Assembly: GCA_024398125.1 (NCBI GenBank)
Contig: JAKSJO010000001.1
Coordinates: 62,001 to 126,000 of the forward strand
Direction: 5' to 3'
Length of the DNA: 64,000 nucleotides
Source of the DNA: Bacteroidales bacterium
Lineage (GTDB): Bacteria > Bacteroidota > Bacteroidia > Bacteroidales > UBA932
The stretch's first letter is position 1. Every line of letters begins with the position of its first letter. The position numbers and the translations under genes were made by a program. The notes beneath the pieces were generated by a model. The model was not told the DNA's origin. It did not search any database and saw only the letters and a list, made by a program, of their open reading frames with translations. This document shows positions 45,305 to 54,200 of the stretch, one piece after another.

Positions 45305-47641
45305 CTATTCTATCTTAACGTCATCGTCACCAGCCGTAACATCCTCCCAGTCGACGATAGTCGCCTGAAGGTCTGTGATGCCTGTCTTTTTCAAGGTGAA
45401 TGAGTAGGTGTACCTGAATCCTGGATACCAGCGGTCGATGATGTACTTGCCGCCTGACTGTGTATATGGATTCGCGATATTGTTATTCGATACTGACGAT
45501 GACTTCACATCCTTCATCGCAACCTTGTACTGGTTGTTGTCCGGCGTTGTGATGACGAGGATGACGTTGGTGAGGTCCTGAGGTATGGCGCTGAAGAAAT
45601 ACTCCTGATCCACATATTCCGTCGCATAGGCTGCCGAAGCAAAATCAACCCCATAAGGAGAACCTTCCGTACTGATTGTACCATCGGTATTTACCAATCC
45701 AGTTCCGAGAAGAACCTTTCCATCCTTGTAATAACCTACGAGGTCTACCTTTGTGCGCTTGGTTCCTGTCGGGTCGTAAAGCTGCACCTTTTCTGTTCCG
45801 CTTGTAGTCTTGATGGTGAAATGAACTCCACTGAACATGTGGAACATCAACACCTTTATCTGATCCTTGGTAGGGCCGATAGCCTTGTAGATCTGGTGCC
45901 CAGAACCGGTACCGTCAAATCCCTTTGCAGTGCTGTAGGTGAACTTATAGTCGTCTGCGACATCAAAGAATGGAGCTCCCCATGCCATCTGGTCATAGCC
46001 GGCTTCATTACTGCAAGATGCAGAGGAAATCGCTGTATAGTCACCACCAGCATCAGCCGTTACCACCTGCGTGGTCGGCGAGAGTGTACGGAAATGATAG
46101 TAAGTCTTGTTGCTCTCCCAGAACCAGTCTGTTGACCAGCGGTTTTCTGTGCCATCATAAGCCAGAGTCGTATTTTTCCACTGGGCTTTTCCATCGACTG
46201 TGTACTTTGTGGTCCAGTTGTAACCCTCGTAGGTATCTGTAATGGAAGGAGCCTCGTCAAGAGCACGGTAGATATCCATATCGGATGTCACTGCACCGGT
46301 TGATGTGCTACCAGAACGGTCTTCAACACTCAATGTGATGCGTGCATTGGATGGTGTCACGTTTTCTGCATCAACATCCTCCCAATCAACCACCTGAGCC
46401 GTGATGTTCTTTATTCTGGTCTTACCCACTGTAAATGTGAAGACGTAGTTCTTGCCGGCCTCCAGCGGAATGTAATTGCCGTTGTCGGACTTCTTTGTTG
46501 CATTGACATTATCTTTCAGTGCCTCGTACAAATCATCATGGGTTACCTGGTACAGATTGTAGTCAATCGAAAACTCCACCATCACATCATTGGCAAGGCT
46601 CTTCCTGTCATCAACAATACGGCTTGCTCCATTATTGGCGATAGATGGAACTGCCAATGCTTCAAGAACGTAGTGGGGATTACTATCAGTTGCCGAAGGC
46701 GTATTACTCTTCAAATAGATGGAAGGGATATCTGATGAACCACCTGAAGGAATATCAATAAACTCACCTTGCTTGATGTCAAATTTTCCAGTATGGTTGA
46801 ACTGCTTCAAGATGATGTTTCCTCCTGAGGTGGTAAACTTGAAATCAGAAGCTGTCGCCTCAGGCTTTTTGAAGCCTTCTCCTTCAATTATCTTGATGGT
46901 GATCTTCGACATTGCATGATAGAAGATCATGTTCGCCTCGCCGACCTGCGGGAATTTTCGGGTAGAGAAGTTGAATTTCAGACGCTTGTCCTTGCCAGTT
47001 CCATTGTCGGCAAGGTTATTTGAGAAAAGAAGGTCCTGCGCCTGAACTGACGTGGCATCTTGAGCAGGGGAGCCCAGATGCGAAGCACGCCATGTCAGTA
47101 TTGTAGGTACAATCTCTGTCGTCGTCCATGCATATGGTTGATCGGCATCGGCTTCCGTTTTATACTCTTTCCCGTTGAAAGAACAGTTAAGCCATGTGCT
47201 CTGTCCCTTCTGGGCGTATGCATAGACACTGAGCATAGAGCTGCGGGCATGAGCATCGTCCCAATAACGCTGGTTTTTGGTATCGAACTTTACAACACTG
47301 CGATTGTTGGTGTTGTCATTCTCTGAAATGAGGACATCACCTCGTGCAACATTGTATTTCGTAGTTTGTGCCCCGGCAAAGTCCGGGTTGCCTGTGTCGT
47401 ACTCGCTCTTCATCACCATGAAGATCTTGGTGTTGACATCAAAGGCATTGAGCGTCTTTCCCGTGCCATCGGTTATGACAGCGCGGGTGACAGGCTCAGA
47501 AGAATCCATTCCACCAACAGAAAGCTCGATAGGAATCTTGCCGTCCTGAGTTTCGTCCACAAACACGTCCTCCTTGCTACATGCCGCAGTTGCGGCACAT
47601 AGCATCAGGAGAATCGTTGTATGTTTAAGTGCAAAACGCAT
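45305..47641 (-). CDS. Tandem double-domain fimbrillin lipoprotein (778 aa)
   Basis: Lipid Cys21 (TAAC) is followed by SKED. A T-R-A motif is at 52-54. Domain 1 has IFYHAMSKITIKI (His242) and closes with QVVDWEDV (416-423). Domain 2 has LMFHMFSGVHFTI and closes with TIVDWEDVTAGDD near the end. It is most like the next upstream gene: both share YWESNK-[TS]-[YF]-YHFRT, the GLVN-[TA]-[DN]-GT turn and RWYPG-[FY] near the C-terminus. The two are probably products of a recent gene duplication, with 2 bases between them. Confidence 0.83.
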   Translation of the reverse strand: MRFALKHTTILLMLCAATAACSKEDVFVDETQDGKIPIELSVGGMDSSEPVTRAVITDGTGKTLNAFDVNTKIFMVMKSEYDTGNPDFAGAQTTKYNVARGDVLISENDNTNNRSVVKFDTKNQRYWDDAHARSSMLSVYAYAQKGQSTWLNCSFNGKEYKTEADADQPYAWTTTEIVPTILTWRASHLGSPAQDATSVQAQDLLFSNNLADNGTGKDKRLKFNFSTRKFPQVGEANMIFYHAMSKITIKIIEGEGFKKPEATASDFKFTTSGGNIILKQFNHTGKFDIKQGEFIDIPSGGSSDIPSIYLKSNTPSATDSNPHYVLEALAVPSIANNGASRIVDDRKSLANDVMVEFSIDYNLYQVTHDDLYEALKDNVNATKKSDNGNYIPLEAGKNYVFTFTVGKTRIKNITAQVVDWEDVDAENVTPSNARITLSVEDRSGSTSTGAVTSDMDIYRALDEAPSITDTYEGYNWTTKYTVDGKAQWKNTTLAYDGTENRWSTDWFWESNKTYYHFRTLSPTTQVVTADAGGDYTAISSASCSNEAGYDQMAWGAPFFDVADDYKFTYSTAKGFDGTGSGHQIYKAIGPTKDQIKVLMFHMFSGVHFTIKTTSGTEKVQLYDPTGTKRTKVDLVGYYKDGKVLLGTGLVNTDGTISTEGSPYGVDFASAAYATEYVDQEYFFSAIPQDLTNVILVITTPDNNQYKVAMKDVKSSSVSNNNIANPYTQSGGKYIIDRWYPGFRYTYSFTLKKTGITDLQATIVDWEDVTAGDDDVKIE

Positions 47642-47643
47642 GA

Positions 47644-50112
47644 TTAGTCTTCAAGGTTGATATCCTTGTTGCCGGCAGTAACGGTTACCCAATCAACAAC
47701 TGTACAGGTTATCGCTTCAATATCCTTCTTGTTCAGATAGATGTGATAGGTATAATCGTAGCCTGGATACCAGCGGGTAATCTGTGAACCGGTGGTCTGC
47801 TCATTCTTGCCGTGATTGGTCGTTACGGCACTGGCTGTTACTTCGTAAAGTTTCTTGACCATGTAATACTGGTTGTCGTCAGGAGAAACAAGGGTAAGAC
47901 CGATGAACTTGGTCATATCTGTTTCGGCAGCAGCATTTGAACCACGATAGAGAGACTGAGGAACAACACGGTAGTTGTAAGAGACGGTCACATCCTCTTC
48001 GGTTGACTTTGTAGTGAAATAGTTTGCATCTGTCGCACCCGTAACAGAGTTGAGTACATTATCTGTATACGCAGGATCCAAACCAGGAACAGGAATATCG
48101 GAGCTTATAAGCGTACCATTGGCATTTACAAGTCCGCGGCCAAGTTCTACGATACCATTACCGACGAAATTAGTCAGTGTAACACGTACAGCCTTGTTAT
48201 CTCCGTCCTTCAATGTAATCTTGCCACCTTCGACAGCAGTACCGTCAGCCTTCTTACCAGTGTGAAGAACAATATGGATATTAGCCATCATGTGCTGTTC
48301 AATCATATTGATGGTGCTGTGGGTGGAACCGATAGCAGAGTGGATGTATGGACCGTATGCGAGTGCATTGTCGCTACCTGTCAAAGAATAGGTCAATGCA
48401 GTTGCCGAACTCTTCATAGGAGCACCCCAGTGGTAGTCATTATATTTCTTATCATTAACTGCTGTGGAGTTGTTTCCGGTAGACCATGTATCGTTGATTG
48501 GGCCAGAGTAAACATTGATGTAGTCATTTGTAGCATCTCCGGTTCCTTGTATTGCCATCTCCTTGTCAATGGTGCGGAAGTGGTAGAATGACTTGTTGCT
48601 CTCCCAGTACCAGTTGGTCTTCCAGATACCAACATTAGAGGCATTTCCTTCAGTTGTCTCTGTCAAAGTGGTTGCCTTGTCTGTATAGTTACCGTTCCAG
48701 TTATACATCTCAGGAAGTGTAGATCCGTTCTGATCAGTATAGATGTAATCCACGCCAGCATCAAGGCGATAGAGATCAAAGTGCTTGCAGTTCTTGCCAT
48801 TAACAGCATCAAGCAAAGAAAGGGTTACGTATGAGTTATCACCATCGGCCATTGTACCAGCCACGTAAACCCAATCAACAAGAGTAGCAGTAATGGTTTC
48901 AATCTGCTTCTTGCCTACAGTGATGGTCAGGTCATAATTCTTTCCTTGCTGCATCTCGAACTGACCGGTGCCATTGTTGCTGTATCCATACGCTGCAATA
49001 CGGTTGGCTTCAGTCTCGTAGAGTGCATCATAAATCATGTCCTGCGTGATGTAGTAGGTATTGTCATCTATAGTGAACTGCATGACGTTTGTACCTGTAA
49101 CACCATCAACGAAGGTATAACCAGGGACGAACTGAGCCATGTAGTTGTGAACATCTTTTTCTGCATCTTTTGCAGTTGCTGCTGCCATCTTTGTGATAGT
49201 GCCAGGTGTAGAAGCAGTCCATTTTCCTGTCTCGATATCAAAAGTTCCACTTACAGGAACGTTCTGTACCTGAATCTGTCCACCAGTATTGAAAGCAAAT
49301 GCATTTTCGGCAACTACACCTGTTCCTTTGCGGATGTGGATGGTTAGACGTGTAAGTGCATGATTGAAGATAAGATGACCCTTGTTGAACTTACCTATGC
49401 CGGTGGGCTGCAGGTTATCTTTCAACTGGAACTTCATCACGCCATCACCAAGATCTGTGAGGTTGCTGATATTGTCAGCCAATACTGGAGTATATGCTCC
49501 TGTAGAGAAATTATAGGAGTATACACCATCGTAGCCATTTGGTTTAGGACTCGTATTTGGATTTGGCTGAATATTGTTACTGTAAGTCAAATCCTCATTA
49601 GGAATGGTCGTGGCGGCACTCTGGTCGGTGCTTACATTCCAAGAAACCGTTTCCTTCTCTGTTGTCTCAGTGAACCAAGGTGTACCATTGACATAGTTTG
49701 CTGCAGCTGCAGCTCCAGTCAGTTTGTCCTCAGAAAGGAGACCTGCGTCATTCTTGTCCGGTATAGCAAGTGCAAAGACTGAAATATTGGCATCACGTCC
49801 GAAAGCATCATCCCAATAACGCTTGTTGGAACCATCAAAAAGAACATCTGAGTATTGCTTTCCGGAAGCCATAGGATTTGCCTGTGCGACCGTCCTAGTG
49901 TAACGGAAACTGGTAGCATTGTCTTTAGAACGCATGCGCATGACAATACGAGTCGTTGAATTAAAACCAGCTTTTGTTGCCGGCGCTCCGGCCTCGTCTG
50001 TCATCGAGAACGAGATCATCTCCTTCTGATCATCCGGGATTACAATTTCTTCCTTGTTACAGCTTGCGAAAGCCATGGCAGCAAGAGCCAAAGGGATAAT
50101 GTACTTTTTCAT
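47644..50112 (-). CDS. Tandem double-domain fimbrillin lipoprotein (822 aa)
   Basis: Lipid Cys18 (FASC) is followed by NKEE. A T-K-A motif is at 46-48. Domain 1 has LIFNHALTRLTIHI (His251) and closes with TLVDWVYV (410-417). Domain 2 has IEQHMMANIHIVL and closes with TVVDWVTVTAGNKD. Paralogue of the following gene (shared YWESNK, RWYPG and GLVN motifs). It begins the run of four double-domain pilins that follows three single-domain ones in the direction of transcription. Base composition in this gene is more AT-rich than in the housekeeping genes upstream. Confidence 0.83.
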   Translation of the reverse strand: MKKYIIPLALAAMAFASCNKEEIVIPDDQKEMISFSMTDEAGAPATKAGFNSTTRIVMRMRSKDNATSFRYTRTVAQANPMASGKQYSDVLFDGSNKRYWDDAFGRDANISVFALAIPDKNDAGLLSEDKLTGAAAAANYVNGTPWFTETTEKETVSWNVSTDQSAATTIPNEDLTYSNNIQPNPNTSPKPNGYDGVYSYNFSTGAYTPVLADNISNLTDLGDGVMKFQLKDNLQPTGIGKFNKGHLIFNHALTRLTIHIRKGTGVVAENAFAFNTGGQIQVQNVPVSGTFDIETGKWTASTPGTITKMAAATAKDAEKDVHNYMAQFVPGYTFVDGVTGTNVMQFTIDDNTYYITQDMIYDALYETEANRIAAYGYSNNGTGQFEMQQGKNYDLTITVGKKQIETITATLVDWVYVAGTMADGDNSYVTLSLLDAVNGKNCKHFDLYRLDAGVDYIYTDQNGSTLPEMYNWNGNYTDKATTLTETTEGNASNVGIWKTNWYWESNKSFYHFRTIDKEMAIQGTGDATNDYINVYSGPINDTWSTGNNSTAVNDKKYNDYHWGAPMKSSATALTYSLTGSDNALAYGPYIHSAIGSTHSTINMIEQHMMANIHIVLHTGKKADGTAVEGGKITLKDGDNKAVRVTLTNFVGNGIVELGRGLVNANGTLISSDIPVPGLDPAYTDNVLNSVTGATDANYFTTKSTEEDVTVSYNYRVVPQSLYRGSNAAAETDMTKFIGLTLVSPDDNQYYMVKKLYEVTASAVTTNHGKNEQTTGSQITRWYPGYDYTYHIYLNKKDIEAITCTVVDWVTVTAGNKDINLED

Positions 50113-50127
50113 GTGATATGTTGTTTT

Positions 50128-51339
50128 TTATTTTTCCAAATCTGTGGAGAGGCTGCCGGTCACATCCTCCCAAGGAGTGAGGGTCGCAGTGAACTCCAGC
50201 TCCAGTTTCTCGTCGTCGTAATTGATTATGAGATAATATGTATTGATGAATCCGGACTGCCAGTTAAATACTTGAGTATTGTCAGCCAGTTTTACCGGAA
50301 CATTCGTAAATGTCTTTTTTTCATTGCCGCTGCCGTCTACCAGCGTGAGGTTTACGGTCATCTTTACGTTTTCCTGTGGAATCTGCGCCAAGCCACTTTC
50401 GCAATCAAGCCAATATGCTGTTTTCTGGGTCTGGTGATCCATCAGGTCGTATTTGTCATCCACACCTCCGGTCAGTTGCATGAGCGTTACTGAGGCAGTG
50501 CTCTTGGTAAGTCCGTAGAATCCGGAATTACCGGTCAGAATCTGCCAGCTGCCGTTGGACTCATAACCCGATGCAGCAGTTACGAAATCCGCAGAAGCGG
50601 TCTGCACTGTCAGATTCTTTATATAAAGGTGGTTCGCAGATACCCAAGGAGATGTCGAGTAGACTCCGAAACGTACCTTTGTATTAAGGTGGTGGAAAGG
50701 AAGGGCAACTGAGCGTGTTTTGGAAACGTTTCCGTTCGAATCGATTTCTGCATTTCCGGCAAAGACATCGTAATCCTTTCCATCTTCCGCCCTCTGTGCC
50801 TGGGCAACGAGGTATGGTTCAGGTGCGGAAGGCGACACAACACCGTCGGTACATGTCTGGGACTTGTAAGGAGCAGGAATCTTGAGGCTGCTGCCAAAGG
50901 CAAAGCCGCTCAGATTGTCGGGATATGGAGATATGGCGTGGAACCTGTATGGGAAACCAGACAGATCCCAGAACTTCTCGTACTGGCCGCTGACGCCTGT
51001 GTAATCCCAATACGCACGCACCGTGCCGTCCCATGCTGTCCCGGATGTCTTGTATTCGACAATATAATTCTCCATTACAGGGACGCTTCCCGCACCGTAT
51101 TTCTTCCATGTGGTTTCTATGAAGCCGCTGGTGAGTGAAGAAGATGCCTTTGTGGAAGACTGCTGCACAACACCGGCATTTGTAAAACTCATGGTATAGA
51201 TGCCTACGGTGTCTACCTCGCCGTCCTCTATTATCCCAGTCTTTGCACAGGACGCAAATGACAGCACAGAAAGGGCTGCACAAGCCTTGAAGGCCAGTGC
51301 AACCATCTTTCCGTACATGTGTCTGTTCTGTCCTGTCAT
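50128..51339 (-). CDS. Single-domain fimbrillin-like lipoprotein (403 aa)
   Basis: Lipid Cys31 (FASC) if translation starts at 51339; an ATG at 51318 shortens the signal by 7 residues. After the Cys come A-K-T-G, as in the next two upstream pilins (A-K-V-G, A-R-V-D). A T-K-A motif is at 63-65. The core strand is VALPFHHLNTKVRFGVY, and the chain closes with TLTPWEDVTGSL. It shares VMENYIVEYKT-type and Q-Y-x-[KR]-FWD-type motifs with the two upstream proteins, which places these three in one subgroup. Candidate stalk or minor subunit. Confidence 0.82.
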   Translation of the reverse strand: MTGQNRHMYGKMVALAFKACAALSVLSFASCAKTGIIEDGEVDTVGIYTMSFTNAGVVQQSSTKASSSLTSGFIETTWKKYGAGSVPVMENYIVEYKTSGTAWDGTVRAYWDYTGVSGQYEKFWDLSGFPYRFHAISPYPDNLSGFAFGSSLKIPAPYKSQTCTDGVVSPSAPEPYLVAQAQRAEDGKDYDVFAGNAEIDSNGNVSKTRSVALPFHHLNTKVRFGVYSTSPWVSANHLYIKNLTVQTASADFVTAASGYESNGSWQILTGNSGFYGLTKSTASVTLMQLTGGVDDKYDLMDHQTQKTAYWLDCESGLAQIPQENVKMTVNLTLVDGSGNEKKTFTNVPVKLADNTQVFNWQSGFINTYYLIINYDDEKLELEFTATLTPWEDVTGSLSTDLEK

Positions 51340-51349
51340 CGTCAGACTG

Positions 51350-52690
51350 TTAGTTGATCAAGTGATCTGTGTCCACTGACGTGTAATCAACAACTGTACA
51401 TCCGTCGAATACGATAGGGTAGAGTGCAGGTGTTGGCTTTGGTTCAGGGTCGTTAGGGTTGATTGTGCCAGGGTCACCTGTGGTACCTGTACTTCCCTTC
51501 GTAATCTTGAAGATGTAAGTATAAGCGTTGTTCGCAACCCAGTTTGTGTTATCAACAGGAACATATACAGTGGCGTCCTGTACCTTTATCTTCTCACCTG
51601 TAGTAGAAGTCAATTCATACGATACATGGAAAGTGAAACCTGTTGTATTGGTTTTAGGGATAGCGTAATAAGTGGTAGGCGAAGCGGAAGCTGCTGACTT
51701 GGTTGTGCCTATCGCAGCATCCGCAGGTACGGTGAACTTCAAGGCAGCATCAGTAGTTGTTCCGGTTGCCTGAGCCACGACTGGATTTGCGGGATCTGAG
51801 AAATCGATCGCAACGCCACTCTTTGAATAATACGAGCCCTGTGTATAGGAATAAGTCTCAGGAACGGTACCCTGTGCTGTCTTGATTGAAGGAGCGGCAG
51901 ACACTCCGTAGGCACCGGTTCCGCTGGTCAGATTGATGATCTGGACGCTGTATCCCTCGATGTCCTCCCAGAACTTGATGTTCACCTTTGCGTTGAGACG
52001 CTTGAAGGCTAGAGGGACATCGGTGTTGTACTGTGCTGTCGGGACAGATGTAGCTGCATACAGATAGTCACAATGGTCGCTTGTGGCACCGTTCTCAACA
52101 AAAGCATGCTCGATCGATCCGTCCGGAATGGTCAGCGTCTTGTTGCTGTTGTTAAAAGAAGCAGTTCCTGTACCATTGATATAAGGAGCGTATGCATAGA
52201 ACACCGTGCTGGAAGAACTGTAGTCCCAGAAGCGGAGGTACTGGTTGGCGTTGTTGGACATATACGCGGTCTGTGTCTTGGTATAGTAGCCATCAGATCC
52301 GGTGTATGTGTACTCGTCGCTGCCAAGCTTCTCATACTGCCACATGGACTCACCGTTGGCGGAGCCGGGAGCATCTCCGAGTGTGGTCTGGCTGCTTGCA
52401 GACATGCTGTAACCCTTCTTGTTTGCAGCATCCTGATATCCGACTAGGTAATTGGACATTACATTGTTCGTCGCATCTGTGTTCTTATACGCAAATACTC
52501 CGAAATTGTAGTGTCCCTTGTCGTTGAGGGCTGCTTTTGTCATGTTGCTCTCGAGCACGCTGAACCCTATAGGTTTGAGCTGCTGCTCCGCTTCTGGGTC
52601 GACTATGCCTACCTTGGCGCAGGACACCATTGAAAGAAGGGCTGCGGCCGTGAGAACGATGAACGGATTTGATACCGATGTCTTATGCAT
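51350..52690 (-). CDS. Single-domain fimbrillin, candidate stalk pilin (446 aa)
   Basis: Lipid Cys24 (MVSC) with A-K-V-G next, and T-K-A at 51-53. Shares with the upstream gene the motifs YNFGV-[FW]-A, VM-[SE]-NYLVG, MSxNANQYLR-[FY]-WD and Y-[AC]-YAPY. The core strand is VPLAFKRLNAKVNIKFWE. After a Gly/Pro linker (TGDPGTINPNDPEPKPTP) the chain ends in a tail (LYPIVFDGCTVVDY...) found also in the upstream paralogue and, less exactly, in the DUF5119 protein. A detachable C-terminal strand of this kind fits the donor-strand tail of type V pilins. That makes this protein and its paralogue the best candidates for polymerising stalk subunits. Confidence 0.84.
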   Translation of the reverse strand: MHKTSVSNPFIVLTAAALLSMVSCAKVGIVDPEAEQQLKPIGFSVLESNMTKAALNDKGHYNFGVFAYKNTDATNNVMSNYLVGYQDAANKKGYSMSASSQTTLGDAPGSANGESMWQYEKLGSDEYTYTGSDGYYTKTQTAYMSNNANQYLRFWDYSSSSTVFYAYAPYINGTGTASFNNSNKTLTIPDGSIEHAFVENGATSDHCDYLYAATSVPTAQYNTDVPLAFKRLNAKVNIKFWEDIEGYSVQIINLTSGTGAYGVSAAPSIKTAQGTVPETYSYTQGSYYSKSGVAIDFSDPANPVVAQATGTTTDAALKFTVPADAAIGTTKSAASASPTTYYAIPKTNTTGFTFHVSYELTSTTGEKIKVQDATVYVPVDNTNWVANNAYTYIFKITKGSTGTTGDPGTINPNDPEPKPTPALYPIVFDGCTVVDYTSVDTDHLIN

Positions 52691-52707
52691 AAGCTGGTAT
52701 TAGGGGA

Positions 52708-54180
52708 TTAGTTGATATCGTAAGATGAAGGAACCTCAGTAAAGTCCTCGATTGTACAACCGTCGAATACGATAGGGAAGAGGGCCTTGTCTGTCTGAGG
52801 AGTTGGATTCTGCGGGTCGATAGTTGTTCCAGGGTTGGTCGATCCCTTTGAATCACGTGTGATATTGAAGGTGTAGATGTATCTGTTTCCGGCAGCCCAG
52901 GTTGTGTTGGTGTATGGAACATGTACCTTGGCGTCGTGAACAGTGATGACTTCCTTATTATCCTCGCAGATGATTCTGTAGGTTACGTGGAAGGTGAATC
53001 CAACAGTCTGGCTTGCAGGCTGAGGCACAGGGTAATAGATGGTAGGAGACCATGCATATGTCTGGCCGCTTGTTACGCTCTCAGGGATAACGTTGTGGTC
53101 GGTTACGGAAGACTGTGTTCCGTTATATGCTGTAAGGTTTCCTCCGAATCCAGCTGGAACATTCGCTGTTGAATAATCTGATGCAGCAGTAGATGGCGCG
53201 AAGAACATAAGGTTCTCGGTGCTTGTTGTTGAACCTGTGGTCGATGGAGTGAAGGTTGGGACAGCGTCGGCATCAAATACAACAGTAGCACCTGCGGATG
53301 TATAATAACTTGACTTTGTATATGTCGTTCCAGATACGGAAGCAGGGGTAGCCTGAATTCCCTTCTTCTGGTCAGCGGTTGCGCCGGTGCTCATTGTTCC
53401 GTTATCAGCAGAAAGATCTACGATTTCGACCTTGTATCCAGGGACAGACTCATAGAAGCGGATGAAAATCTGTGAACCCATGTGCTTGAAAGGAACCACG
53501 ATATCCTTGAGATCGGAATTGGTGGCCTTCACACCTGCGTACATGAACTCGGAAAGAGACCTGTCCTGTTTTGCATAGCTGGAGTTCAAGGTCTTGTCGT
53601 AACCGTCCTTGATACTGTTTGCGGCATCGAAAGTGATGGTTGCCGAGCCGTCGGCAGAGAGTGATGCGGTAACTCCTGAAGCCATGTAAGGAGCATAGCA
53701 GTAGAAGTTGGTGTTCACGTATGCGAGATCCCAATAGCGAAGGTACTGGTTCGCATTTGCCGACATGTACTTCGTATCGCTTGTGGTATAGAAACCGGCT
53801 GTTGATGTGCTGTACTCGGCGTTGCCGAGACCTTCGTAGAACCAAGGTGATGTATGGTCCCCATCAGTTCCGGCAGCTGATGCCCAGGTGGTAGCATTTG
53901 CGTGGTCGTAGCCGACAGCGGTTCCGCCGAAGCCTACAAGGTAATTTTCCATCACAGTCTGGGTGGCCATACCCGTACCGCCATACTTCTGGGCCCATAC
54001 TCCGAAGTTGTAATGAAGGGTTGTCTCAAGATTCTGAGTTGCCTTTGTAATGTTCTTCTTGTTGGTAGAGAACGCAATAGGGACTTCCTGTCCAACCTCG
54101 ACAGATGGGTCGACAACGTCCACTCTCGCACATCCTGCGATCGCCAGACCGGCAGCGGCAATAAAAAGTAATTTCTTCAT
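52708..54180 (-). CDS. Single-domain fimbrillin, candidate major pilin (490 aa)
   Basis: First fimbrillin in the direction of transcription, directly after the anchor genes. Lipid Cys17 (IAGC), A-R-V-D next, T-K-A at 45-47. The core strand is DIVVPFKHMGSQIFIRFYE (His233). The C-terminus is a linker (about TNPGTTIDPQNPTPQTDK) followed by the tail LFPIVFDGCTIEDFTEV. Position in the operon and the tail argue that this is the main structural pilin, by analogy with fimA/mfa1 loci where stalk genes precede minor-subunit genes. This is inferred and not shown by the sequence itself. 20 bases separate it from the DUF5119 gene. Confidence 0.84.
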   Translation of the reverse strand: MKKLLFIAAAGLAIAGCARVDVVDPSVEVGQEVPIAFSTNKKNITKATQNLETTLHYNFGVWAQKYGGTGMATQTVMENYLVGFGGTAVGYDHANATTWASAAGTDGDHTSPWFYEGLGNAEYSTSTAGFYTTSDTKYMSANANQYLRYWDLAYVNTNFYCYAPYMASGVTASLSADGSATITFDAANSIKDGYDKTLNSSYAKQDRSLSEFMYAGVKATNSDLKDIVVPFKHMGSQIFIRFYESVPGYKVEIVDLSADNGTMSTGATADQKKGIQATPASVSGTTYTKSSYYTSAGATVVFDADAVPTFTPSTTGSTTSTENLMFFAPSTAASDYSTANVPAGFGGNLTAYNGTQSSVTDHNVIPESVTSGQTYAWSPTIYYPVPQPASQTVGFTFHVTYRIICEDNKEVITVHDAKVHVPYTNTTWAAGNRYIYTFNITRDSKGSTNPGTTIDPQNPTPQTDKALFPIVFDGCTIEDFTEVPSSYDIN

Positions 54181-54200
54181 ATTCTATAGTTTTTATTATT

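Noticed and set aside
27212..54180. SusD-like or BspA-like nutrient or leucine-rich lipoproteins
   Set aside because: There is no adjacent SusC-type TonB receptor, no TPR-like SusD fold signatures and no leucine-rich repeat periodicity. The core strands and [DE]-W closing motif fit fimbrillins, and DUF3575/DUF5119 neighbours support that.
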